64,000 bases of DNA from CAVSUZ01 sp963834715 (GCA_963834715.1 CAWIDE010000003.1:248001-312000), one strand, 5' to 3'; shown: positions 17,742-27,037, counted from the first letter of the stretch. Translations and numbers: made by a program. The notes: generated by a model from the letters alone, not told the origin.

Positions 17742-18858
17742 TCATGGCTTCAGAGCGCCCTGCGCACTCGTGTATACTGCATAGAGCGATGTCGAGGCGG
17801 CGATGTAAAGTCTATTTCGTTGCTGACCGCCGAAGGTGAGGTTGGCGACAGTTTCCGGAAGGTGGATCTTGCCGAGCAGTTCACCCTCGGGAGTGTAGCA
17901 GCGCACGCCGTCCTCGTTCGGATCGCCCCAACCCATGGAGCACCAAATACGCCCGGCGGTGTCACACCGCATCCCGTCGGTAATGCTGGGCTTGGGGATT
18001 TCGACAAAGACTTTGCTGTTCGACACCGTTCCGGACCCAACATCCACGTCGAACACGCGGATATGCGATGGGTTGTCCGGCCCGTCCGTGAAGCCGGTGT
18101 CGATGATATAGAGCTTTTTCTCGTCAGGCGAGAAGACAATGCCGTTGGGCTCGACGAAGTCATCGACGACAACCTTGATCTCACCAGATTTCGGATCTAC
18201 CCGGAAGACGTTATGCTTTTCTTGCTCAGGCTGGGCCTTGATGCCCTCATAATAACCGCCGATACCGTAGATTGGATCGGTGAACCAGATCGAACCGTCC
18301 GAAGCGACAACCACGTCGTTTGGTGAGTTCAGCTTCTTGCCATTGTACTTGTCGGCGATGATGGTGATCGAGCCGTCGAGTTCGGTCCGGGTGACCCGTC
18401 GGCCGCTGTGTTCGCAAGTGATTAGGCGTCCTTCCCGATCAATGGTGTTGCCGTTTGAGTTCATCGACGGCTGGCGGTATACGCTCAGGTGATCGTCATC
18501 CTCGCATAGGCGCATCATGCGGTTGTTGGGGATGTCGCTGAACAGCACGTAGCGCCCCAGCCGGGAAGTAGACCGGGCCCTCGCACCAGCGCATCCCCGT
18601 CGCGATGCGCTCAACCGCCATGGTGCCGGCAAAGGCCGGGAAACCGGTAGGCCCGAACGAAACTTTGGGCTTTTTCATGGACTCCAGGTGGGAATTGGGA
18701 TAGCGGCTCCCGGGCAGCGGTCCCAAGGGCAGCGGCTCGGTTGGCCTGAGCGGAACGCCGGTTTCGCCGTATGGCGTTACGGTCGTCGCAGAGGCCGCTT
18801 TCAGCGTAGTTGCGGCAGCCGCCGCGGCCGAGCCGGTGAGAAACAGTCTTCGATCCAT
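17742..18858 (-). pseudogene. SMP-30/gluconolactonase family protein, frameshifted
   Basis: ATG 18858 has GGAGGAG just upstream. A twin-arginine-like leader (MDRRLFLTGSAAAAAATTL) points to export. The frame is lost at about 18555, between GMRWCEGPVYFPA and RYVLFSDIPNNRMMRL, then continues intact to 17742. Metal-site residues typical of the six-blade propeller are present: Glu in CEGPVYF, Asn in LNSPNDVVV, Asp in PDEK, and TDPIYGIGG. The family hydrolyses aldonolactones such as gluconolactone in the periplasm, which fits a glucose-oxidising acetic acid bacterium. A single indel is the only lesion seen, so it could be a recent mutation or a sequencing error. Confidence 0.8.
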
Positions 18859-19068
18859 GGTCTCCTCCCATATTCCGGATTGCACCGGTTGCGGGACGAT
18901 ACACGGGCTATGATCCGGGCGGGAGCGTGATCGCCGCCATCACGTTTTCTTGTTGTCGGAGCGTGAGGCGCATCATAGATAGCGGCAAAGAACGCCACGA
19001 CGCAGGTCCGATGACCGACCGTGGCAGCCGCCACCAGCGCACCGTCACGACAGCCCAGGGGGGCGTCA

Positions 19069-19248
19069 TCAGGGGCTCATCTCATGCGCTCCCGCCTTTA
19101 ATCCGCCTGCGATGGAAGATGAGCGAGCAACGATTCTACTTCGGCACGGTATCTCTTGAGTTGCTTCACAAATCCTGACGTCGCTTCCCGAGCGAAGATT
19201 CCTCCTTAACTCAATCCACTCGGCCCGTAAGTTATCAAGGGTGTTCAC
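19069..19248 (-). CDS. Small hypothetical protein, paralogue of 30636-30809
   Basis: About 59 residues from GTG 19248 (AGGA at -10; an ATG two codons upstream is also possible). The N-terminus NTLDNLRAEWIELRRNL is nearly identical to that of the small gene at 30636, but the C-termini differ completely, so one of the two has been frameshifted or recombined. No family is recognised. Confidence 0.4.
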   Translation of the reverse strand: MNTLDNLRAEWIELRRNLRSGSDVRICEATQEIPCRSRIVARSSSIAGGLKAGAHEMSP

Positions 19249-19473
19249 GGCCATTCCTATAAGCTTGTTGAGGCTCACGCTTCCAGCCACTCTCCTTTCG
19301 CCAATCTGCCCGGTGCAACGCGCGCCAGCAACCCGGTCATCGGTGCGCTAGCCTGTCTTATTCATCGCATAGCAGGGATTTGTCGGCGGGTGTCGCGTAA
19401 GGTGGTGATTGTGACTTACGAATTGGGTGCCTGACGCCATCCGAATCGCAATCTCACCGGTGCCACACCCGCC

Positions 19474-20808
19474 ATGCACGAGGATACGACCGAGCCGTTC
19501 GCATTGCCAGCCGTTGCAGGCAAGAAAGTCACCGCGGCATTCGATGGCGGACGGATCACGTCAGATGGCGGCGTCATCTTGCTGGCGCGGGCGGAACGAC
19601 GTCTGGGCATCTGTGATCGACTGGCGGCGGAGATTGCCGATCATCGCGATCCAGGCCGGATCGTGCATCAGCTGAGTGACATCCTGCGTGCGCGCATTCT
19701 GGCGATCGCCTGCGGCTACGAGGACGCCGACGACCTCGATCACCTGCGCCGCGACCCGGCCTTCAAACTGCTTGCGGCAAGCTGCCCGACAGCGGCCGCG
19801 ATTTGTGCTCGCAGCCGACCATGTCGCGGTGGAAGAACGCCCCCAGCCTGCGCGAGATCATCCGAATGATGCGGGCGATGATTGGCCTCTACTGCGCCAG
19901 CTATGCAGTGCCGCCAGAGGCGGTCACGCTTGATATCGACGACACCGTGGACGTGGTGCATGGATATCAGCAGCTGTCGTTGTTCAATGCCCATTACAAC
20001 GAGCGCTGCTTTCTACCGATCCATATCTATGACACTGCCACGGCGCGGCCGGTGGCGGTGCTGCTGCGGCCCGGCAAAACCCCATCGGGGAAGGAAGTCC
20101 GCCGTCACCTGCGGCGCCTGCTGCGCGAGATCAGACGGCATTGGCCGAACACGCGCATCACCATCCGCGGTGACAGCCATTACGGCCGACCAGAGGTGAT
20201 GGACTGGTGCGAAGCGGAGGGTATTCGCTACGTCTGTCCGGCAACGACGTGCTGCGCAGCCGGTCGAGCCGGCAGCTGACGACGTTCGTGTCCGTCGCGC
20301 CGAAGCCGATGCCCCGCTGCTGCGGCGCTACACCGAAACACAGTATCGGGCCAAATCCTGGTCGCGTTCGCGTCGTATCGCGGCCCGCATCGAGGCGTCC
20401 ACTCTCGGCCTCGACATCCGCTTCGTGGTCAGCAACATCACCACGGGCAGCGCTGAGTGGCTGTATGATACGCTTTATTGTGAGCGCGGCCAGGCGGAAA
20501 ACCTGATCAAACTTCACAAGAGCCAACTTGCCTCCGACCGCACCTCATGTCGGGCACCGCTTGCCAATCAGATGCGGCTCATCCTTCACACCGCAGCTTA
20601 TTGGCTGTTACTCAACGTGCGCGACGGCATCCCCAAGGCACACGCGCTGACCACCGCCGAGTTCACCGCCATTCGGCTGCGGCTGATGAAGGTCGCTGCA
20701 CGGGTAATCGAGACCGCTTCCCGTGTGCGCGTCGCTTTCGCTGCCTCCTGCCCTGAGGCAGCATTGTTCCGCGACCTCGCCCACAGCTTGGTGCCGGCTG
20801 CTCCATAG
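19474..20808 (+). pseudogene. IS1380-family transposase, frameshifted
   Basis: The full length of an IS1380 transposase is recognisable across three frames: MHEDTTEPFALPAVAGKKVT...FDGGRITSDGGVILL; after a shift near 19800, NAPSLREIIRMM, LDIDDTVDVVHGYQQLS, GDSHYGRPEVMDWC; after another near 20260, WLYDTLYCERGQAENLIKLHK and a C-terminus ending LVPAAP. The DDE residues are identifiable (DGG/DIDDT, GDSHYG, ERGQAEN). At least two indels inactivate it. Confidence 0.8.
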
Positions 20809-20816
20809 ACCGCGGG

Positions 20817-21270
20817 CCAGCGCTTGGTGAATAGGAGCGGCTAGCAGAGGGGCGCAGCGAGGCAAATTGCGCCTTCGCTTGCGCCTCCATCGCCGGCCGG
20901 GGGGAAAGCGAATTATCGCAGGTAACATGGAGGCGCCCATAAGCACCGTGATCCTGCTGGGCGAGGTGGCCGAGCGGGTCCGTCATGCTGCCGACGCGCG
21001 CGTGTGTCCCAAAGCGATGCCCCGTGCGCCGGCGTAGAGGGCTCATCTCGGCCATCTGATCCCCCCGATTCCACTCGATCCGAAAACGCTCTACAGTGCC
21101 GGGGACTCCCGTCTCCAACAAAGCCAAGGCTAAATGAAAGCCGCAGAGAGCAAGCTTCGTAACGCCACCGGACCCGATCGTGCGAGGCCTCCACCCACCG
21201 ATCGAGGTGTACCCCATGGTTTGCCAGCCATGTCAGCCCATATGTGCCTCATTCAGTGCCGGCGGACACC
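20817..21270. other. Gap between IS1380 and the DCC gene
   Basis: 450 bases with no supported coding region. The first part is presumably the right end of IS1380 (a GAATAGGAGCGGC stretch near 20830 may belong to its terminal repeat). Nothing else is recognised. Confidence 0.4.
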
Positions 21271-21735
21271 ATGACGTCCGCCCATCGTGCCGACGCCAGC
21301 ACCGATCACATCGAGCCGTGCCCCGGCAACGCGGGCGGCGAAATTCTCTTGGTCTATGATTGGGAATGTCCTGTCTGCAACATTTACTGCCGTCTCGTGC
21401 GCGTCCGACCTACGGTGGGTCGGCTGCGGTTAGTCAACGCTCGCGAACCGACCGTCGTACTGGAGGAGATCACGAAAGCGGGGCTCGACATAGATCAAGG
21501 AATGGTTGCAAAGATGGATGGGCAACTCTATTGCGGTGGCGACGCAATCCGTGCCCTTGCACTCGTCAGCAATCGCACTGATCTCTTCAATAGGCTCACC
21601 CACTACATTTTTCGATCTAACCAGCTATCGCGCGTCCTCTATCCTGGCCTGCGGATGTGCCGAAACGTTCTTTTGAAGGTAATGGGTAAGACCAAGATCA
21701 ATAACTTGAAGATCGAGGGCAATGCCCGCTTCTGA
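21271..21735 (+). CDS. DCC-family thiol-disulfide oxidoreductase (DUF393)
   Basis: 154 residues from ATG 21271 (a GTG nine codons upstream is possible). It contains LLVYDWECPVCNIYCRLVR with a CPVC active-site-like pair near residue 33, then LRLVNAREPTVVLEEI, GQLYCGGDAIRALALV, and a C-terminal region with LYPGLRMCRNVLLKVMGK. The DUF393/DCC family has a thioredoxin-like fold and is predicted to be redox-active; substrates are unknown. The gene stands alone and looks intact. Confidence 0.8.
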   Translation: MTSAHRADASTDHIEPCPGNAGGEILLVYDWECPVCNIYCRLVRVRPTVGRLRLVNAREPTVVLEEITKAGLDIDQGMVAKMDGQLYCGGDAIRALALVSNRTDLFNRLTHYIFRSNQLSRVLYPGLRMCRNVLLKVMGKTKINNLKIEGNARF

Positions 21736-22013
21736 AAGGATCAGAGCCGCGGTCCGCCCCGTCGTGCGCCCCTGGTGACGGGCGCAGGCACGGGACTGTG
21801 CCAGGGCGGTCGCGGGCTGGAAGCCGCTGAAGCTACTGCGGCGACCACACGGCTGCGCGGGGCTTTTCCGCTGGGTGATGGTCGTGCCGCGTCCGAAGCT
21901 TCCCGGTACGGCGCTGTGGAGAAAAGGACTGTTCGCGACGGATGCACCTCAACGCCAACCTCCCGGCCAAACCTGCCAGGGGCGTGCGCAGGCCGTTCGG
22001 GCTGGCACGAATC

Positions 22014-22384
22014 AGCCGGAGCGCGGCAGCAAGCACCGCGGGGCCAGCGTGAACAGCTCCTGCGCGCGGCCCACTCCGCGAGTGCGTAGCGCCCAACCGA
22101 AACGAGTTTCGCTTTCTTCGCCGCCGGCAGCACCGCGGCGAATGCTGAAGAAACCAGCACGCTCCGTTCGACCGACCGGCACATCGCAGCGATCCGACTG
22201 ACCTCTCGTTCACCGCCGGCCCGACAACGGTGAAGTCGAGTTGCTGCTCACTGCCGATGTTCCCAAAAAATACTTCGCCGGTGTGTAGCGCGAGATACGC
22301 CGATGTCACCGGGTCGCCTGCTATGGTCCGACGTTGGTTCAATGCGTCGATCTCGTCGTATAACCTTTCAAATCCGAAAACCAC
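22014..22384 (-). pseudogene. Adenylate/guanylate cyclase C-terminal fragment
   Basis: Reads HTGEVFFGNIGSEQQLDFTVVG, then PAVNE; in a second frame MCRSVERSVLVSSAFAAVLP, LVSVGRYAL; and in a third GVGRAQELFTLAP to a stop near 22014. This is the last third of a class III cyclase catalytic domain with at least two frameshifts, near 22190 and 22085. The N-terminal half, including the metal-binding aspartates, is absent. It abuts a resolvase fragment upstream, so a recombination event joined the two. Confidence 0.7.
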
Positions 22385-22423
22385 AGCACGGCATTGATTT
22401 GCTCAGATGGCGCCGACTTTCCG

Positions 22424-22615
22424 CTAGCGACTTGCCAGCTTCAACGAGCTTTTGCCGCTCCGCGCCGCTGATGGGGTGTCAACGAATGGCGTCGCCCGAG
22501 ATGCTTCCCCCGCCGCCTTGGCCGCGGCCGTGCCGGCACTGATCCTCTCCCGGATCTGCTCACGCTCAAATTCGGCGAGCTGGTTCAACAGCCTTTTAAC
22601 CGAACTCGTTAGCAC
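22424..22615 (-). pseudogene. Serine recombinase (resolvase) fragment
   Basis: About 35 codons match the end of the catalytic domain and long helix E of resolvase/invertase-type recombinases: LLNQLAEFEREQIRERISAG, TAAAKAAGE. The catalytic serine region and the helix-turn-helix are both missing. Both ends of the fragment are truncated. Confidence 0.6.
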
Positions 22616-23170
22616 AGCTAATCTCGGGATGTTCGTCTTTCAAGCGCCGCGGCGGCGTTTTCGTTGGCGTATCCGTGGGCCGGATCGAATGGCGATACTG
22701 ATAGCCGCCTTTGGGGCCTAAGTGAGGCGGACGCCGATCGGCCAACCGTCTGAAGCCCGGGCGGTTTTGTGTCAGAGCATTATGCACGGCGTGCCGTTCA
22801 TTCGAGGCGTTTGGACGGAGCCGCGCATTAAAATACCGCTTCCCCAGCCGGCAAAAGAAAGCCGCCCGTGCGGGGCAGCACAGGGATCGTCTCGAATGGT
22901 TTACAGTATCGCACGCTTCGGGTTGGGAGAGCAAGGCTGCCTTCATTGCGATCCGGCAGCCTGTGCTGGGTCCAATGCCCGCAGGATGGCCGAATCCGCG
23001 CTCGCATTGATACTGTCCCAATTGGCTGCATCCCGCGCGACCACATACGTTTCCACACCTGACATGCAACGCCCTATTTACCCTGATCCGGGCGAGCCGA
23101 GAGCTGCTTTGGCATTAGCGATTACCGTCGTGCTGCCGTCTGGAGCGGATCAATTTTTCCATAGGCGGCC
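22616..23170. other. Gap before mtgA
   Basis: 555 bases. ORFs of about 150 codons exist on both strands but neither shows a family, a signal peptide or a ribosome site, and their composition looks random (many Arg/Cys/Pro). I see nothing supportable except a presumed mtgA promoter. Confidence 0.4.
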
Positions 23171-23884
23171 ATGAGCCGCTTCTCCGTCCGGGCAGGGCGT
23201 GTCGCATCTCCGCTTTCCAAGACGAAAAGAATTGCCTTGCGGGCAGTGCTGCTGCTGCTGTTCAGCCCGTTCATTCTGATTCTCATCTTCCGTTTTCTGC
23301 CTGTGCCGCTGACACCGCTCATGGTGATGCGGTTTATGCAAGGGTACGGAATTCGCAATGACTGGGTCGCCTACAACCGCATAGCTCCTGCTATGGCACA
23401 AGCGGTTGTGGCCTCGGAGGACAATTTCTTTTGCCGCGAGCGTTTCGGCTTCGACGGAGATGCAGTTCTGGGTCAGATCACTGTCTGGTGGCATGGTGGA
23501 CGCCCGCGCGGCGCCAGCACCATCACCATGCAAACGGCACGGAATCTGTTACTCTGGCCAGGACGGGGCACAGCGCGTAAGGCGCTAGAGGCGTGGCTAA
23601 CCCCGCAACTCGCCCTCGTGTGGCCGAAGCGACGTATTCTGGAAGTTTACCTGAACATCGTGGAATTCGGACCAGGCGTGTACGGAACTGAGGCAGCGGC
23701 GCAGGACCACTTTCATCGACATGCGGCGCAGTTGACAACTGAACAGGCGGTGAGACTGGCTGTGATCCTCCCAGATCCGCTGGATTGGTCTGCGGCCCAT
23801 CCCGGACCGTATGTGTTTGAGCGTGCCCACATCATTCTCGACCGAATCAAGGAGATCGGTCCGTTGCTGAAATGCACACGGTAA
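23171..23884 (+). CDS. mtgA: Monofunctional peptidoglycan transglycosylase MtgA
   Basis: 237 residues, ATG 23171 with AGGCGG upstream. One N-terminal membrane helix (ALRAVLLLLFSPFILILIF, about 23-42) anchors a GT51 domain in the periplasm. Catalytic glutamate in AVVASEDNFFCRE, then RGASTITMQTARNLLLWPGR, RILEVYLNIVEFGPGVYG and AVRLAVILPDP are all conserved. The enzyme polymerises lipid II into glycan strands. Length is normal. It stands alone here. Confidence 0.93.
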   Translation: MSRFSVRAGRVASPLSKTKRIALRAVLLLLFSPFILILIFRFLPVPLTPLMVMRFMQGYGIRNDWVAYNRIAPAMAQAVVASEDNFFCRERFGFDGDAVLGQITVWWHGGRPRGASTITMQTARNLLLWPGRGTARKALEAWLTPQLALVWPKRRILEVYLNIVEFGPGVYGTEAAAQDHFHRHAAQLTTEQAVRLAVILPDPLDWSAAHPGPYVFERAHIILDRIKEIGPLLKCTR

Positions 23885-24005
23885 TGCCGGCAATATCCCG
23901 AGGACGCTGCTCGGCGAAACGCCTCCCGGCGCGCTGCATAGGCCGCCCTGGCCTCTCTGACCGTGTCGGCGCGGCTTTCGTCACCCATGTTGAGGTTCCC
24001 TCCCC

Positions 24006-24206
24006 CTACTGCGTCTTCCAACTGAATTGCACCCACACGCCACCGCCGAGCAGGCCGGCTAGCCCGGTAAGCAGCAGCCATTCCAGGGGTATCGGCAGCG
24101 CAGTTGGGGATTGCGCGTTCATTGAGGCGATCGCGTAGAGCGTCAGCACTGCACTACCGCCCGCGAGAAGAATACCCGCCCACTGCACCAACCCGAGCGG
24201 CTTCAT
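24006..24206 (-). CDS. Small two-helix membrane protein
   Basis: 66 residues from ATG 24206 (GGGGGA ten bases upstream; a longer frame to 24332 lacks such support). Two hydrophobic helices (LVQWAGILLAGGSAVLTLYA and LEWLLLTGLAGLLGGGVWV) are separated by a short polar loop with SMNAQSPTALPIP. No family is recognised. Confidence 0.5.
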   Translation of the reverse strand: MKPLGLVQWAGILLAGGSAVLTLYAIASMNAQSPTALPIPLEWLLLTGLAGLLGGGVWVQFSWKTQ

Positions 24207-24814
24207 TTGCTTTCCCCCGAGCATCTCGGCGGTCTCGCCCCTGCGGCCAGCCCAGGAAGTAGGTGCCGTTCGGGGTGAATGCGGCCGACCACCCTTTGCT
24301 CCGCGAAGCAAAATGGCCGGCTCCACGGACACCGCCCCTTCCAGGACGAGCCGGACAGCCGGCCACTTCCCGAGGAGCGCCAGGTCCGCGCTGCACTGGC
24401 CGATGGTTCTGTCAGGACTCGCGCCACCGAAGTTGAAACGAGTAATTTTCGTTCACGTGCTGGCCCGGAGGCTTGCGCTCCTGCGCAATGCCGGGAGCCG
24501 ACACGCAGGCGCTGCAGGCGGCAGCGGTGCGTAGGCCGGCTTCCTAACGTTCCGGCGAACCAACGCCCCAAGCGACATGTCCCCAAGCGCGCTCATGCAG
24601 ATAATAGAGGACCGTTTTCGTTGTGCTCTCGATGCCTACGATGGAAAGCGACCAGCCGCCTTCACGTCGCTTCGGCCGCCGGCTGGTCTGGATTACATGC
24701 AGCTTCCTTTTTGCAATACCTGCAAGGCGCGTGCCCTCATCTTCGGCCGCAAACCCGCTCAATCTCGATATCATGCTGTCGGGCGGAAACCAGAGTGGGC
24801 CCGAAGGCAGATCC
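24207..24814. other. Gap with no supported gene
   Basis: About 600 bases. A minus-strand stretch around 24330-24470 (KLLVSTSVARVLTEPS, then DLALLGKWP in another frame) vaguely resembles the end of a class III cyclase, like the fragment at 22014-22384, but I cannot support it. Nothing else is recognised. Confidence 0.35.
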
Positions 24815-25453
24815 TCATCGTGACGGCATAATAAGACCGTATATGCGACCGGTTGAACCGAACGCGCCGTAGATAAACCCGCTATCAACGTAAACCAGGC
24901 CGCCGCGGACTGCCTTCGGCGTACGCTGCTGCCACGTCACCATGACGCGGCGCTGATAGTCGTCCGCAATCTGCGGCGTGTCGGAATGATAAGCGGCAAT
25001 CGATTTTTGCCAGCTTCCAGTGCGGCGATACAGCTCGTTCAGGAATCGCGCCGCGAAAGCTGTATTGGAAACGGGGTCGAAGGCTTGGTCGAGCGATGCG
25101 AACGCGTTTGGATGGTGCATCAGGTTGACCTGCATGCACCCGACGTCGATCGATTGCGCTCCTTGGGCCTGCAACGCGGCAACGGCGGCGACCGCCTGCG
25201 CCTTGGTGGCGAAGAACTGTCCGGCGCCGTCAGCACTGGTCGTCCAGGGCCACGGCCGCATTCCGCCGGTTCGAGAATTGGGGCGCCCACTTTCCACCTG
25301 CCCAATGGCGGCCAGCATCCCGGGTGGCGTGTGCCCTATTGCCTCCGCTTTCCGAATTGCCTGCTCGCATTGCGCGGACGGATCCCGAGGAGGGGCCGCA
25401 TGCGCCGTGACCAGCCCCGCCAGGAACAGAAACACGCATAGCGCTGACTTCAT
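24815..25453 (-). CDS. Lytic transglycosylase (SLT domain)
   Basis: 212 residues. A classic Sec signal peptide (MKSALCVFLFLAGLVTAHAA, cleavage after AHA) precedes an SLT fold: catalytic Glu in MLAAIGQVESGR, IDVGCMQVNLMHHP, FDPVSNTAFAARFLNELY, SWQKSIAAYHSDTP. Residues beyond about 175 (DSGFIYGAFGSTGRIYGL) form an uncharacterised tail. It would cleave peptidoglycan glycan strands in the periplasm, often to make room for secretion or flagellar machinery. A small ORF lies 33 bases upstream on the same strand. Confidence 0.88.
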   Translation of the reverse strand: MKSALCVFLFLAGLVTAHAAPPRDPSAQCEQAIRKAEAIGHTPPGMLAAIGQVESGRPNSRTGGMRPWPWTTSADGAGQFFATKAQAVAAVAALQAQGAQSIDVGCMQVNLMHHPNAFASLDQAFDPVSNTAFAARFLNELYRRTGSWQKSIAAYHSDTPQIADDYQRRVMVTWQQRTPKAVRGGLVYVDSGFIYGAFGSTGRIYGLIMPSR

Positions 25454-25486
25454 AGCGGCGATATGCGTATAGATCGCGCGGCATGG

Positions 25487-25693
25487 CTAGCGGCGTGGCC
25501 CAAAAGGGCGGCACGGTGCCGGTCGTCGAGCCGCGACCGCGTTCAACCTGAGCACCCAATCGCGCACGACCTGCACGCGAACGTAGCAGGGCTTCACCAG
25601 CCGAACCTCCCGCAGCCCTTCGGGCGTGCGGACCACAATGAGCGCGTCGCGGGGCATTCCCCGCATGGCTTGGGCGAGCTGGTCGAGCGTCAT
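25487..25693 (-). CDS. Small hypothetical protein upstream of the transglycosylase
   Basis: 68 residues: MTLDQLAQAMRGMPRDALIV, then VRTPEGLREVRLVKPCYVRV, ending with an Arg/Pro-rich tail. It reads like a compact alpha-beta protein. No family is recognised. Its stop lies 33 bases before the transglycosylase start, so the two may form an operon. The ribosome site is weak. Confidence 0.5.
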   Translation of the reverse strand: MTLDQLAQAMRGMPRDALIVVRTPEGLREVRLVKPCYVRVQVVRDWVLRLNAVAARRPAPCRPFGPRR

Positions 25694-25818
25694 GCCGATA
25701 GGCTAGCACGAACGAGACCAGAAAAGCCCCGCCAAAGCAGCCACTTGTGGAGAGCGCGACTGCCGGGTAGTTGCCGCATCACATGGTTACGGCTATGTTC
25801 TGGCAGTCCCGGCAGAAA

Positions 25819-25839
25819 GCCGCCCTTCGGGAGGGCGGC
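25819..25839 (-). terminator. Minus-strand terminator hairpin 1
   Basis: GCCGCCC pairs with GGGCGGC around a seven-base loop; read on the minus strand the hairpin is followed by TTTCT. This fits a rho-independent terminator for minus-strand transcription. It is one of three similar hairpins within 400 bases. Confidence 0.55.
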
Positions 25840-26002
25840 CAGTTAGGGAGAACTTTGCGACTATCGTGTCTGTAGTGGGTTAGATCCGGCGGGTTCAGGG
25901 TCCATCCGCTAGCCGGACCGCTCACCGGTGGGCAAGCATGGAATGCTCGAATCGGGCGGCTGGCATCGTCAAGGCTAATTTGGCGGCCGGCTTGATAAAA
26001 AT

Positions 26003-26040
26003 CGTGGATAAATCGGCGTAAGAATGTGGATAAATCAGCG
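26003..26040 (+). repeat. Two 16-bp direct repeats with DnaA boxes
   Basis: CGTGGATAAATCGGCG (26003-26018) and TGTGGATAAATCAGCG (26025-26040) differ at two positions and are spaced 22 bases apart, two helical turns. Each contains a DnaA-box sequence on the minus strand; the second (TTATCCACA) is a perfect consensus and the first differs at the last base. They lie in an ORF-poor stretch bounded by terminator hairpins. A role in replication initiation or DnaA titration is inference. Confidence 0.5.
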
Positions 26041-26099
26041 CGGGTAAGTCGCCTCCGCAGCATTTACCGCCAGCCGACATCAGTGGCTTGCAAAAGAGC

Positions 26100-26113
26100 C
26101 GCCCCGAAGGGCG
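26100..26113 (-). terminator. Minus-strand terminator hairpin 2
   Basis: CGCCC and GGGCG pair around a CGAA tetraloop; on the minus strand it is followed by GCTCTTTTG. Same core and loop as hairpin 3. Confidence 0.45.
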
Positions 26114-26205
26114 CCCAGTCCAATGAAGGGAGGAAGTGGAGGGGTAACACCGACCGAAGTTCCACGTTCCCCGTCAAGAAGAATGGACCGACTCAAAACA
26201 GAGAA

Positions 26206-26223
26206 GCCGCCCCGAAGGGCGGC
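26206..26223 (-). terminator. Minus-strand terminator hairpin 3
   Basis: GCCGCCC and GGGCGGC pair around a CGAA loop; on the minus strand it continues TTCTCTGTTTT. It lies about 57 bases after the stop of the minus-strand ORF at 26280-26534, so it probably ends that transcript. Confidence 0.55.
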
Positions 26224-26279
26224 GAGAAGGAGGTCTTGAAGGCGAGTTAACGCCACGCCCAGTTGGCACTTACCCGCAG

Positions 26280-26534
26280 TCAGGCGGGCCCCATCTCTCC
26301 ATCCCATCTCGACATCAGAAGCAAAAGGCGTTCGTTGGCCTCCGCCATCATGACGTAACTTTCCGCCAACGCTTTGCAGCTCCTCTTCAAGAGTGGATCA
26401 CACAATGCGCGCGAGGGAGATCCAGGCCCAGCGCTCACTCGGTCGCGGATCATCGCCCTCCCTGGTTCGCCCCACCCATTTTGGTGGCTCCAGTAGGTCA
26501 GTGGCCTGGACTGGACGGTACTAATTGTTGGCAC
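26280..26534 (-). CDS. Hypothetical protein
   Basis: 84 residues from GTG 26534; the start overlaps the end of the next gene upstream by 37 bases. The C-terminal half looks like a real helix pair (LKRSCKALAESYVMMAEANE, RLLLLMSRWDGEM). The N-terminal half is unconvincing and translation may begin further in. A terminator-like hairpin follows at 26206-26223. Confidence 0.35.
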   Translation of the reverse strand: MPTISTVQSRPLTYWSHQNGWGEPGRAMIRDRVSAGPGSPSRALCDPLLKRSCKALAESYVMMAEANERLLLLMSRWDGEMGPA

Positions 26535-27007
26535 TCTGTAACTGCTGTCAACAATGCTGGCATTTTTGCTTGAGGCAACGTAAACTCAAACGTCGGCAAC
26601 GATGGATCAATAGATGCGATCTGTATATGCTGAGCATCGATAAGCTGAGTCTTGCTTGGCGGGACTGACTGTAAGGTGAAATTCACCAATGTTATGCCAT
26701 TGCTGTCATGGGCAAAAATCGCAGAATGCGCCGTATATGTTTGTGTACCCAGTGAGATTACCGCTGCACCCTCCTTTAAGTGTGACCATGTTGAGTCGCT
26801 TACGAGAACTGATGTAAGGCTATTCTTATCAAAATTGAACACTATCGCTATTCTGGCGTTGTACACATAGAGCATGCATTCACGCCTGCTCGGCGGTTCA
26901 ATAACGGCGGCACCTTGCGTTCGCCACCAAATTGTGCCATCGATGGATTGTTTCGTATGCAGCGCGAGAGTGACCGGTAGAGCTGTCAGGATCGGTACAG
27001 CAATCAT
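26498..27007 (-). CDS. Hypothetical exported protein of lower GC content
   Basis: 169 residues. A hydrophobic N-terminus (MIAVPILTALPVTLALH) may be a signal peptide or anchor. The rest is beta-rich with alternating polar and hydrophobic residues (CMLYVYNARIAIVFNFD, AAVISLGTQTYTAHSAIF, NGITLVNFTLQSVPPS). Base composition is clearly more AT-rich than the surroundings, which suggests foreign origin. No family is recognised. An IS3 element begins about 30 bases upstream of its start. Confidence 0.5.
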   Translation of the reverse strand: MIAVPILTALPVTLALHTKQSIDGTIWWRTQGAAVIEPPSRRECMLYVYNARIAIVFNFDKNSLTSVLVSDSTWSHLKEGAAVISLGTQTYTAHSAIFAHDSNGITLVNFTLQSVPPSKTQLIDAQHIQIASIDPSLPTFEFTLPQAKMPALLTAVTECQQLVPSSPGH

Positions 27008-27037
27008 TTGCTCCCTCTGTCCAGGCCACCATTGAGG

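Larger units (their letters stand above)
25694..26279. other. ORF-poor stretch with terminators and DnaA boxes
   Basis: 586 bases without a supported gene. It contains three similar minus-strand terminator-like hairpins and the DnaA-box repeat pair, listed separately. Several terminators in a row on the same strand with no protein gene between them would fit small untranslated RNAs, but no promoter is clear. Confidence 0.4.

Noticed and set aside
22722..23174. 150-codon plus-strand ORF before mtgA
   Set aside because: No family, signal, ribosome site or codon bias; overlaps a similar minus-strand ORF.
24290..24480. Second adenylate cyclase fragment on the minus strand
   Set aside because: Only a vague LLVSTSVARVLTEPS pattern; no cyclase motif such as FTVVGPAVN and no consistent frame.
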